A stretch of 64,000 bases of DNA from UBA1426 sp052034085 (GTDB lineage Bacteria; Bacillota; Clostridia; Peptostreptococcales; Anaerovoracaceae): contig JBPOJA010000011.1 in assembly GCA_052034085.1 (NCBI GenBank), positions 1 through 64,000 of the forward strand, written 5' to 3'. The translations under genes and the position numbers were made by a program. Positions within the stretch are counted from its first letter, which is position 1, and every line of letters begins with the position of its first letter. A model generated the notes under the pieces. The model was given only the letters and a program-made list of their open reading frames with translations, was not told the DNA's origin and did no database searches. Below are positions 1-7,506 of this stretch, piece by piece.

Positions 1-450
1 CTCGTAGCTACAGTAGCGCCTGCTAACGCAGACAACAAGAATGTGACCTGGTCATCAAGCAACGCATCGGTGGCCACAGTCGATTCAAGCGGCGAGGTCA
101 CTGCCGTAGCGGCAGGCAGTGCCACCATAACAGTAACAACGGAAGACGGCGGCAAGACAGCCACCTGCGAAGTGACGGTAACAGACAGCACACCGCCGGT
201 AGTAAATGTCACGGGAGTGACTTTGAATAAGACAAGCCTGTCGCTTGAGGTCGGGAACAGTGAGACTCTCGTAGCTACAGTAGCGCCTGCTAACGCAGAC
301 AACAAGAATGTGACCTGGTCATCAAGCAACGCATCGGTGGCCACAGTCGATTCAAACGGCAAGGTCACTGCCGTAGCGGCAGGCAGTGCCACCATAACAG
401 TAACCACGGAAGACGGCGGCAAGACAGCCACCTGCGCCGTGACGGTTAAG
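1..450 (+). repeat. 267-bp tandem repeat encoding BIG2 domains
   Basis: The segment starting at base 1 recurs starting at base 268 with only a few substitutions, for example around 90-98 versus 357-365 and near 140 versus 407. The period is exactly 267 bp (89 codons), so copy number can change without breaking the frame. More copies may lie upstream of the window. Confidence 0.93.
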
Positions 451-1269
451 AAAAAGTCTCAAGGTGGCGGCGGAACATCTACAAAACCGGAACCCGAAGA
501 GCCTCAAGAACCGGCCGAACAGGAAATACCGCCTGCAGGCGAAGTCGGATACCTGGATATACCTGCTGAACTCTTAGGTTCAGGTTCAGGAGTGGCAGTA
601 TCTTACACAAACCCCAACGGCAACACAGAGATCCTGGCATTTGGTATCGTTGAAAACGGAAAGATGAAGTACATTTCGAAAGGTGATGGCAAGTACGAAG
701 TAATATATAATGCACAGCCTTTTGAAGATATTGCAGGGCACTGGGCGAAAGATGATATAGATTTCGCATCTGCAAGACTGCTATTCAATGGTGTAAATAC
801 GGATATGTTTAACACAGAAGCACCGATGACGAGAGGAATGTTTGTTACAGTTCTCGGTCGTATGTATGGTGTGGATACGAATAAGTATGCAGGCTCCGGC
901 TTCGCCGATGTATCACAGGATCAATACTATTCACCCTTTATACAGTGGGCGGCTGAAGAAGGCATAGTATTCGGAGTTTCAGAGAACAGCTTCGAACCCG
1001 ACCGGCCGGTTAGCCGCCAGGAAATGGCAACGATAATGAAGAGATTTATGGATTTTCTCGGAGTCAAGGGAACGGGTGAAGCAAGAGAATTTAGCGATGA
1101 CGCAAAAATCGGCTCCTGGGCAAAAGCTGACGTCTATGCAATGCGCGAAATGGGAATTCTTTTCGGAAAGCCCGGAAACAGCTTTGATCCTTCGGCTGAT
1201 TCAACCCGTGCCGAAGTGGCGGCGGTGCTCAGGCGCTTAATAGAGTTTATTGTTGTTAATGTAGAATAA
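1..1269 (+). CDS. SLH-domain surface protein with Ig-like (BIG2) repeats, 5' end outside window
   Basis: The reading frame is open from base 1, so the N-terminus lies upstream. At least two Ig-like group 2 (BIG2) domains are visible. Each is 89 residues (267 bp) and carries the motifs NVTWSSSNASVATVDS and GSATITVTTEDG. They are followed by a Pro/Glu-rich linker, a short beta-rich segment and three C-terminal S-layer homology domains (cores FEDIAGHWAKDDI, FADVSQDQYYSPFI, FSDDAKIGSWAKADV). SLH domains bind pyruvylated secondary cell wall polymer, so this should be a surface-anchored adhesin or S-layer protein. The BIG2 copies are almost identical in DNA, which suggests recent duplication. The next gene also encodes an SLH protein. 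The ligand is unknown. Confidence 0.9.
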   Translation, partial: LVATVAPANADNKNVTWSSSNASVATVDSSGEVTAVAAGSATITVTTEDGGKTATCEVTVTDSTPPVVNVTGVTLNKTSLSLEVGNSETLVATVAPANADNKNVTWSSSNASVATVDSNGKVTAVAAGSATITVTTEDGGKTATCAVTVKKKSQGGGGTSTKPEPEEPQEPAEQEIPPAGEVGYLDIPAELLGSGSGVAVSYTNPNGNTEILAFGIVENGKMKYISKGDGKYEVIYNAQPFEDIAGHWAKDDIDFASARLLFNGVNTDMFNTEAPMTRGMFVTVLGRMYGVDTNKYAGSGFADVSQDQYYSPFIQWAAEEGIVFGVSENSFEPDRPVSRQEMATIMKRFMDFLGVKGTGEAREFSDDAKIGSWAKADVYAMREMGILFGKPGNSFDPSADSTRAEVAAVLRRLIEFIVVNVE

Positions 1270-1339
1270 ATTGAAAGAAGCCAGGAAAGAAAAAATTAGC
1301 AAACAAATCTTATGTGAGCATGAAAGAAGGAGACTAAAA

Positions 1340-3811
1340 ATGCGTAAGAAATTATTATCAGGTATATTGTCCGTAGCTATGGTGCTATCACTGTTTGCGT
1401 CAATGCCGCTTACAGCAAGTGCAAACGGCCCTACTGAGCAGTTTAATTCATTAGTTGGTATTATCTATCAAAACGAGAGTATTTGGGGCGTTTCGAACGA
1501 TCCACAAGTTGCTACTACATTTACAGTCACTAGTCCAACACTTATTACGGGCATTCGAAACTACCATTGGAATGCGACTTCTCCCAACGAATATGAAAGT
1601 GCCACATTTAAGCTTGTGCATTCAGATGGAACTGAATATGGACCCTGGGCACTTTCGGCAGAAGGCGGGTCAGGGCGTGAAAATGTATACTGGTATGCGT
1701 TTCCGAACGTGGTAATCAAACCGGGGGAGTACACGCTAGTTGATTCAAATAATGCTACATGGTCGTGGACAACTGACACTGGTGGTAAGGGGCATACAAC
1801 TATAAAAGGAATGGCTTCCCCTGCTATTACCGACCTTGTTATCGAGGATGCCATTGCCCCGATAAATGGTGAAGCGCCTGTCACGGCTATAGCTGAAACA
1901 GACCAATACACAGGAACGATTGCGTGGGCAGGGAATCCTTCCGTATTTGCACCCAATATAAACTACACCGCAACAATTACTTTGACAGCTAAAGATGGTT
2001 ATTCATTTGACGGTATCGGGGCCGACGAATTTTCTGTGCCATGTGCAGCAACTGCGTCCAATGCGGAGAACAGTGGCGTTATAACGGCTACATTTGTATC
2101 ACCCCCTGATGGATATATCACAGATGGCAACGGTGTGGTTGCATACAGATACAGTAACACGGCGCCGATAGATATTAAAGGTTTTCACGGAGGGTCGTGG
2201 TTGCAGACGACTTATGCTGATTACGGCTATCGCTTTTATTATTTATTGGATGAATGTACGGACTTTTCTAATGCTTATAACCAACAAGAAGGCCTGATTA
2301 TATATAATCAGCCTGTCCCTGTTCCGGAAAGCAATTTAACGGTCAGTATAGTTCCTTCATTTGCAAATAACGGAAAGGCCGTAAAAATTACATATCAGCT
2401 AAAAAACAATGGATCAGAATCAGAAATAATCTCAATTGCCGGAGGATCTGATGTACAGATTGGGAATAATGACGGTGCACCGATGACGCGTTTAAATGAT
2501 GGTCGTGGGTTTATGATGTACAACGGCTCTGACCAATTTAACTTTTTTGGACTGAATACGGTTGGAGTAACCAATGTGGATACTTTTTGGTTCGGCTCTT
2601 TAAGGTATTTATATGAAAACTACTTTATACAACAAAAAGAGACTACAATTAGTGGTGTGGATTCCGCAATGGCATATTCATGGCAAAACAAGACAATTAC
2701 ACCCGGGCAAGCGAGAAACTTCTCAATTTTAATCGGAATCGGGGGAGCTGGCAGCGAAATCCCGACGGAAATAGGAGTCAATTTTGATTCACAAGGCGGT
2801 AGCGATGTTGACACCATAATCGTAGCCATGGCAGGCGACACAATATCCGCTCCGGCTGATCCAACCCGCAGCGGCTACACTTTCGATGGCTGGTACACTG
2901 AACCTGAATGTACAAATAAGTTTAATTTTTCAACGCCAATAACGGCAACGATCACATTGTACGCTAAATGGGTTCAGGATACGCCTTCTGGCAGCAAACC
3001 TTCCACTCCAAAAAAATATCCGGTTACAGAATCCGGCGAAGATGATCAGGACGGCGGGCAGACAAAATTTGATAAATCGCGTGCAAAAGCCGGTGAAACA
3101 GTTGTTATATCCGTTGAGCCGGATTTGGGATATGAAGGCGGAGTTCCCGATGTTCTTGACGATAAAGGTAATCCTGTTGATGTAACTGATAACGGCGATG
3201 GAACATACAGCTTTGTTATGCCCATTGGCGGAGTTACTGTTAAAAGCAAATTCAGCAGAATAAAATATTTTGACGATGTGGATGAAGATGATTGGTTCGA
3301 TGAAGCTTCCTGGTACTGTGCAGCTCATGGCTTGTTCAAAGGTACAGCACACAGGCATTTTGAAGGACAGATGGGCACAAGTCGTGCAATGCTGGTTACC
3401 GTTCTGCACCGCCTGGCAGAGGGCGAAGACAATTTAGAAAGCATTTTTGACGATGTTGCAAGCGGGAAATGGTATACGGAAGCCATTGGATGGGGAGAAC
3501 ATAATGGAATTGTAGAGGGCTACGGCGACGGAAGATTCGGACCGGATGATGGTGTTACGCGTGAGCAGTTAGTTTCAGTTCTATACCGGTACACAATGTT
3601 CAAAAAATATGGGATTACAGATTTGGCAGAACTGGATGCTTTTGATGATGCAGATGCGGTGGCTGAATGGGCACTGGAACCAATGAAATGGGCAGTTGGA
3701 AATGGGTTGATTGAGGGAATGGGCAATGGACTCATTTCGCCGAAGACCGGAGCTACCCGAGCCCAGTTTGCATCAATTATGCAAAGATATGTGACAGCTT
3801 TTGTGAAGTAG
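1340..3811 (+). CDS. Secreted SLH-domain protein with InlB B-type repeat
   Basis: 823 residues from the ATG at 1340, chosen because GAAGGAGA lies just upstream and a clean signal peptide follows (positive MRKK, hydrophobic core, cleavage near TASA-NG). In-frame codons further upstream lack this arrangement. The middle is beta-rich and unrecognised. Residues about 479-545 match the Listeria-Bacteroides (InlB B) repeat, with GYTFDGWYTEP and ITLYAKW. Three SLH domains occupy about 642-823 (DVDEDDWFDEASWY, DDVASGKWYTEAIGW, FDDADAVAEWALEPM). It should be exported and held on the cell wall. It lies 70 bp after another SLH gene and may be co-transcribed with it. The ligand is unknown. Confidence 0.88.
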   Translation: MRKKLLSGILSVAMVLSLFASMPLTASANGPTEQFNSLVGIIYQNESIWGVSNDPQVATTFTVTSPTLITGIRNYHWNATSPNEYESATFKLVHSDGTEYGPWALSAEGGSGRENVYWYAFPNVVIKPGEYTLVDSNNATWSWTTDTGGKGHTTIKGMASPAITDLVIEDAIAPINGEAPVTAIAETDQYTGTIAWAGNPSVFAPNINYTATITLTAKDGYSFDGIGADEFSVPCAATASNAENSGVITATFVSPPDGYITDGNGVVAYRYSNTAPIDIKGFHGGSWLQTTYADYGYRFYYLLDECTDFSNAYNQQEGLIIYNQPVPVPESNLTVSIVPSFANNGKAVKITYQLKNNGSESEIISIAGGSDVQIGNNDGAPMTRLNDGRGFMMYNGSDQFNFFGLNTVGVTNVDTFWFGSLRYLYENYFIQQKETTISGVDSAMAYSWQNKTITPGQARNFSILIGIGGAGSEIPTEIGVNFDSQGGSDVDTIIVAMAGDTISAPADPTRSGYTFDGWYTEPECTNKFNFSTPITATITLYAKWVQDTPSGSKPSTPKKYPVTESGEDDQDGGQTKFDKSRAKAGETVVISVEPDLGYEGGVPDVLDDKGNPVDVTDNGDGTYSFVMPIGGVTVKSKFSRIKYFDDVDEDDWFDEASWYCAAHGLFKGTAHRHFEGQMGTSRAMLVTVLHRLAEGEDNLESIFDDVASGKWYTEAIGWGEHNGIVEGYGDGRFGPDDGVTREQLVSVLYRYTMFKKYGITDLAELDAFDDADAVAEWALEPMKWAVGNGLIEGMGNGLISPKTGATRAQFASIMQRYVTAFVK

Positions 3812-3856
3812 CAACGGCATGCATGTGAAATAGCAACGGCATACACGTGAAGTATC
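3803..3856 (+). repeat. 22-bp tandem repeat spanning the stop codon
   Basis: Two 22-bp units (3803-3824 and 3825-3846) plus the start of a third (3847-3856). Each unit begins GTGAAGTAG or GTGAAATAG and continues CAACGGCAT. The first copy contains the last codons and TAG stop of the SLH gene, so the gene's 3' end has been duplicated downstream. Confidence 0.75.
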
Positions 3857-3861
3857 TTAAT

Positions 3862-3900
3862 AAAAAAAGGGTGATGTCCGGTTCGGCATCCCCCCTTCTT
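3862..3900 (-). terminator. Bidirectional terminator between convergent genes
   Basis: A stem-loop at 3869-3895 has GGGTGATG pairing with CATCCCCC (one mismatch) and an inner CCG/CGG pairing. On the minus strand it is followed by seven T residues, a good intrinsic terminator for the MATE gene ending at 3908. On the plus strand the T tract (TTCTTTAT) is weaker, but it can serve the SLH gene. Confidence 0.7.
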
Positions 3901-3907
3901 TATGCGG

Positions 3908-5308
3908 CTATAATTCTTTCGGCGCCTTTCGGAGGAACAGCAGTGATGCTATCAAGGCTGTCGAAATTTCTGCTATGGGATAGGACCACCAGATCCCGTC
4001 CATGGCAATAAATTGTGAAAGCAGCCACATCAAAGGCACCAGTATGAGAAGCTGGCGAAGAAGATTAATAAGCAGGCTGTAATCCACCCTGCCTATAGCC
4101 TGGAAAAATGATGCAAACATAAATCCGAAGGCCGATACGGCAAAACTTGAACTCATTATCCTGAGAGCCGGCACGCCGAAACTGAGCATCTCATCGGATG
4201 CCATAAAAAGTTTAAGGGCCTGTACCGGAAATATCCATAAAATCAGCGCTCCAAAACCCATCATAAAAAAGCCAATCGACAGACCGGATTTCAAAGTGTT
4301 AATGAGTCTTTCCCGGTTTTTTGCACCAAAATTGAAGGCCATAATCGGCAGGCAGCCCTGAATCAGGCCATTTACTGTCATGACCACCACCTGCTGGATT
4401 TTGAAATATGCTCCCATGAAAGCTACGGCTGTCATGGAATAGGCGGCCAGAAAAATGTTGGCGAAAAGAACCATGAAAGCCCCCAGAGCGTTCATCACCA
4501 GGGATGGGAATCCGGTCACAAATATTTGTCTGAAGATGTCGGGCTCCAGTTTGAAGCCCCTGGTTTTGATTCTGACTTTTTGTTTAGTGAAAATAAGCAC
4601 GTAGAAGGCCAGAGCCATGGAGAAAAAGTAGCCCAAAACCGTGGCGATGGCCGCACCTTTCACGCCCATTTTCGGGGCTCCCAAAAGTCCGAATATGAGT
4701 ATGGGATCCAGAATGAAGTTCAGAATCACCCCTGCCATCTGGAAAAGCATTGGTGCTACCATATTGCCCGTCGCCTGAAGATTTTTTTGTATGCAGATAT
4801 GAACCATGTTTCCCACAATCATGAACACGACAATGTAAGTGTAATCAAGCCCAAGCCCATAAATTATCGGATCATCGGTAAATGCGGCGTAAAAGGGTTT
4901 TACTATAAGCAAGGCAATTATATTAAGTATTATTGAGACGATGATTGAAAGAATAAGGCTGTGTGACACTATGGTGTCGGCCCGATCCTGATCCCTGGCA
5001 CCCAGAGCTCTGGCAATCAGTGCATTGTTGCCCACACCCAGGCCTATGGAGATGGACAGGAGCAAGGTAGTAATGGGAAAGGCGAGCGAGACCGCCGTCA
5101 GAGCATCTTCGGAGAGCCAGGATACGAACATGCAGTCAACGAAATTATATGTAAACTGCATGAACATGGAAGTCATTGGTGGTAGCGACATAGAAATAAT
5201 CAGGGGTACGATTGGCATCGTCCCCATTTTGTTCTCTGTATGAGTTTCTACTTCATTCATGGGTTGGTGCTTGGTTTGATGCTTGGTGTTGTCCTTGGGG
5301 TCTTTCAT
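3908..5308 (-). CDS. MATE family multidrug/cation antiporter
   Basis: Polytopic membrane protein of about 466 residues, within the usual MATE range of 440-470, with about 12 predicted membrane segments. Family landmarks include SLPPMTSMFMQFTYNFVDCM near the start, GVGNNALIARALGA, and the second-half counterpart GCLPIMAFNFGA. MATE proteins exchange drugs or metabolites for Na+ or H+. The frame stays open upstream to a GTG at 5410, which would add 34 low-complexity residues (STNGTAAG repeats) encoded by a 30-bp tandem repeat. I prefer the ATG at 5308, although its ribosome binding site (AGAAAG) is weak. Later ATGs at 5260 and 5227 are also possible. The substrate cannot be inferred. Confidence 0.85.
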   Translation of the reverse strand: MKDPKDNTKHQTKHQPMNEVETHTENKMGTMPIVPLIISMSLPPMTSMFMQFTYNFVDCMFVSWLSEDALTAVSLAFPITTLLLSISIGLGVGNNALIARALGARDQDRADTIVSHSLILSIIVSIILNIIALLIVKPFYAAFTDDPIIYGLGLDYTYIVVFMIVGNMVHICIQKNLQATGNMVAPMLFQMAGVILNFILDPILIFGLLGAPKMGVKGAAIATVLGYFFSMALAFYVLIFTKQKVRIKTRGFKLEPDIFRQIFVTGFPSLVMNALGAFMVLFANIFLAAYSMTAVAFMGAYFKIQQVVVMTVNGLIQGCLPIMAFNFGAKNRERLINTLKSGLSIGFFMMGFGALILWIFPVQALKLFMASDEMLSFGVPALRIMSSSFAVSAFGFMFASFFQAIGRVDYSLLINLLRQLLILVPLMWLLSQFIAMDGIWWSYPIAEISTALIASLLFLRKAPKEL

Positions 5309-5340
5309 CGATATGCTGCTTTCTGATAATGTTGGCGGCC

Positions 5341-5430
5341 GTCCGGCCGCCGTACCGTTTGTTGAAGGCTGTCCGGCCGCCGTACCGTTTGTTGAAGGTC
5401 CTCCGGCCACCGTACCGTCTGATTAATTTT
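5341..5430 (-). repeat. Three 30-bp GC-rich tandem repeats at the MATE 5' end
   Basis: Units at 5341-5370 and 5371-5400 are identical over 28 of 30 bases (core GTCCGGCCGCCGTACCGTTT). A third unit at 5401-5430 is diverged. The 30-bp period keeps the frame, so the array can be read as a repeated peptide N-terminal to the MATE protein or as a leader. Confidence 0.85.
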
Positions 5431-5614
5431 TTACCTGGCAGCCTTTCTGCCACCACTTTAAACTAAAACAACCGGCATCGAATGTCAAGAGCTCCCCAAA
5501 TTAGCGACTCTGCTTCACAGTTAATCTGTAAAAGGAGGTTGAGAGCAGTTATCAGCCTGATTCTGCACAAAGAAGTGCGAAGTGCTATGCGGAATTAGAA
5601 AAAAAGCAATGGTC

Positions 5615-5745
5615 TGAGCAAAAATATTAGAGGTGCATAGGAAATCTCTGGCTAGTTCGCCAAGAACCCTAGCACTTCGAAGATTATTGCTCATATCACG
5701 AGGATTTCGATGCATCTCTGCTAGCACTTCACATATTTTTGCTCA
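5615..5745. repeat. Inverted-repeat element, possible small non-autonomous repeat
   Basis: TGAGCAAAAATAT at 5615-5627 is matched by its exact reverse complement ATATTTTTGCTCA at 5733-5745. Just inside these arms AGAGGTGCA (5629-5637) pairs with TGCATCTCT (5711-5719) with one mismatch. AGCACTTC and its complement recur at about 5578, 5671 and 5723. The segment could fold into a long imperfect hairpin. No transposase or clear target duplication was seen. Confidence 0.5.
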
Positions 5746-5799
5746 AAATTGACCCACAAATTTTTCAATCAGGGTGAAGCAGGCTTTTTTTAAAAAAAT

Positions 5800-5895
5800 G
5801 CCTTGCCGGGATTAAAAGGCTTTGCCTGGATTAAATGGCCATACCGGGATAAAGTATCTTATCGGGATTAAAAAGACTTATTTGGATTAGATAAG
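5800..5895. repeat. Five degenerate 19-bp tandem repeats upstream of dpaL
   Basis: Units start at 5800, 5819, 5838, 5857 and 5876. The shared core is close to CCGGGATTAAAAG. The units are directly adjacent with no spacers. The array ends about 20 bp before a candidate -35 region for dpaL. Confidence 0.7.
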
Positions 5896-5916
5896 ACTAT
5901 CGGATAATCATTCGCA

Positions 5917-5945
5917 TAGTTTTAAAATCCAGTATCGTGTATAAT
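5917..5945 (+). promoter_or_regulatory. Probable dpaL promoter
   Basis: A perfect TATAAT occurs at 5940-5945, 35 bp before the start codon. The -35 position (TAGTTT at 5917-5922) is a poor match, so an activator may be needed or the assignment may be wrong. Confidence 0.4.
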
Positions 5946-5980
5946 ACAAAACAGAAGAAATTTCCCGGGAGGTTGAAAAA

Positions 5981-7348
5981 ATGAGCACGCAGACGAAAAA
6001 CGATGTATATAAAGTTGAATTTGTTGAAAATCCCAATTTACTGGACATAGATACAAGTGGAAATGAAAACATAAGGCGGGTAATGGTGGCATTCAATAAA
6101 GAAGCCACTGAAATGGCAAGGAATTTTCACAAAAGTTTTCCCCAATATGAACCAACTCCTTTGCACAATCTCAAGGCTCTTGCAAAGGAATTAAAACTGG
6201 GCGGCATTTTTGTGAAAGATGAATCGTATCGGTTTGGATTGAATGCCTTCAAAGTTTTGGGCGGGTCATACGCTATAGCAAGATATATTGGCCAGAGACT
6301 TGACCTGCCGCCCGACAAGCTGAATTTTGAATATCTGAAATCAAAGGAAGTAAAAGACAGGATTGGAGATGTGGTTTTTGTCACAGCCACTGACGGCAAT
6401 CACGGGAGAGGTGTGGCCTGGGCCGCCAGGGAACTGGGCCAGCGGTCGGTTGTCCTTCTTCCAAAAGGTTCGGCCCAGGCCAGATTGAAGGCAATCCGGG
6501 ATGAGGGAGCAGAGGCTTGGATAACAGATGTGAACTATGACGATACCGTTAAAATGGCAAAGGAATATGCCAGAGAACATAACGGGGTGGTAATACAGGA
6601 TAGTGTAAGACCTGGATATGTGGAAATCCCTACCTGGATAATGCAAGGTTATACCACTATAGCGGATGAAGTTATGGAACAGCTGGATCAGCCGGCTCCA
6701 AAAGAACAGCTGGGCCAGCCGGCTTCAAAAGAGCAGCTGGATCAGCCGGCTCCAAAAGAACAGCTGGGCCAGCCGGCTCCAAAAGAAAAGCATGACCGGC
6801 TGGCCCCCAATGAAGCCCAGATGCAGCCGCTCACACATGTGTTTTTGCAGGCAGGGGTCGGAGCATTTGCCGGAGCCCAGGCAGCATATTTTGTCAACCG
6901 GTTTGGAGCAAATGCTCCGACCATCACTGTGGTCGAGCCTGATGAGGCGGCCTGCTTTTTCCTTTCAATGAAAGATGGGGGCAAAGAGGCAAAGATTGTG
7001 GATGGCTTGATGCCCACTATGATGGCAGGGCTGGCATGTGGAGTACCATGTGATTCCTCTTGGGAGATTTTGAAAAACTACAGCAAATTCTTCATTTCAT
7101 GTTCAGATGAACTTGCCGCTGAAGGCATGCGAACCCTTGCTCGGCCTTTAAACGGTGATCCGGAAGTAATTTCAGGAGAATCAGGTGCCGTAGGTGCGGG
7201 TTTTATTAAAGTGCTCATGACCGATGACAGGTTCCACAAAATTAAAGAACAAATAGGTCTCAACCAAAATTCACGGGTTTTGATAATTAGTACTGAGGGA
7301 GCCACGGACCCTGAAAATTACCGGCGAGTCGTTGCTGCGGCGAAATAG
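5981..7348 (+). CDS. dpaL: Diaminopropionate ammonia-lyase with repeat insertion
   Basis: PLP-dependent fold type II enzyme that degrades 2,3-diaminopropionate to pyruvate and two ammonia. Recognised by SYRFGLNAFKVLGGSYA, whose Lys carries PLP, by TATDGNHGRGVAWAA, and by the C-terminal STEGATDPENYRRVV. The start at 5981 follows GGGAGG. The protein is 455 residues; the E. coli YgeX family is about 400. The excess is mostly a run of nine-residue repeats (EQLDQPAPK-like, residues about 233-277), inserted between the helix ending DEVMEQ and the strand PLTHVFLQAGVGA. All core motifs are intact, so the insert probably forms an exposed loop. Whether the enzyme is active cannot be seen from sequence. 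Confidence 0.88.
   Translation: MSTQTKNDVYKVEFVENPNLLDIDTSGNENIRRVMVAFNKEATEMARNFHKSFPQYEPTPLHNLKALAKELKLGGIFVKDESYRFGLNAFKVLGGSYAIARYIGQRLDLPPDKLNFEYLKSKEVKDRIGDVVFVTATDGNHGRGVAWAARELGQRSVVLLPKGSAQARLKAIRDEGAEAWITDVNYDDTVKMAKEYAREHNGVVIQDSVRPGYVEIPTWIMQGYTTIADEVMEQLDQPAPKEQLGQPASKEQLDQPAPKEQLGQPAPKEKHDRLAPNEAQMQPLTHVFLQAGVGAFAGAQAAYFVNRFGANAPTITVVEPDEAACFFLSMKDGGKEAKIVDGLMPTMMAGLACGVPCDSSWEILKNYSKFFISCSDELAAEGMRTLARPLNGDPEVISGESGAVGAGFIKVLMTDDRFHKIKEQIGLNQNSRVLIISTEGATDPENYRRVVAAAK
6677..6811 (+). repeat. 27-bp in-frame minisatellite inside dpaL
   Basis: Four near-identical 27-bp units (6677-6703, 6704-6730, 6731-6757, 6758-6784) encode EQL(D/G)QPA(P/S)K. A fifth, diverged unit follows at 6785-6811. 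The period is a multiple of three. Confidence 0.93.
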
Positions 7349-7430
7349 ACAGCGCTTAGCCGCTGGAGAATAGGTGACTAATCGCTGCAGCGAAATAGGC
7401 GATGCATCGCTCCAGGAGAATATCTGAATG
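7328..7430 (+). repeat. About 51-bp tandem duplication of the dpaL 3' end
   Basis: The sequence CTGCGGCGAAATAG that ends dpaL recurs as CTGCAGCGAAATAG about 51 bp downstream. The following bases, up to GGAGAATA, are also repeated in diverged form. A fragment of a third copy (ATGGCTTCAGAAAAATA) may follow. As at 3803, the stop codon lies within the duplicated unit. Confidence 0.7.
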
Positions 7431-7478
7431 ATGGCTTCAGAAAAATATCGGAGAAAAATAGAATATCGCACTTGACAA

Positions 7479-7506
7479 AACAGCCGGGGATTAGTCCCTG
7501 GCTGTT
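7479..7506 (-). terminator. Terminator shared by dpaL and the permease pair
   Basis: An 11-bp stem (AACAGCCGGGG pairing with CCCTGGCTGTT, one G-T) has the loop ATTAGT. On the minus strand it is followed by TTTT and overlaps the stop codon of the permease gene. On the plus strand it is followed by GCCTTTTC. Confidence 0.75.

Larger units (their letters stand above)
5411..5980. other. Long intergenic region holding an inverted-repeat element and a degenerate tandem array
   Basis: No convincing gene. It contains an inverted-repeat segment (about 5570-5745), an AT-rich palindromic patch near 5781-5805, a 19-bp degenerate tandem array (5800-5895) and the probable dpaL promoter. A minus-strand open frame (5521-5727) has no ribosome binding site and lies inside the inverted-repeat segment, so I do not call it. 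Confidence 0.7.

Noticed and set aside
5253..5456. Minus-strand open frame of 67 codons with repeated RYGGR peptide
   Set aside because: It is an alternative frame of the 30-bp repeats at the MATE gene start and has no independent support.
5521..5727. Minus-strand open frame of 68 codons in the long intergenic region
   Set aside because: No ribosome binding site, and it lies within an inverted-repeat segment; more likely a repeat element than a gene.
5800..5895. Possible CRISPR array
   Set aside because: Units are 19 bp, degenerate and directly adjacent with no spacers, and no cas genes are in the window.
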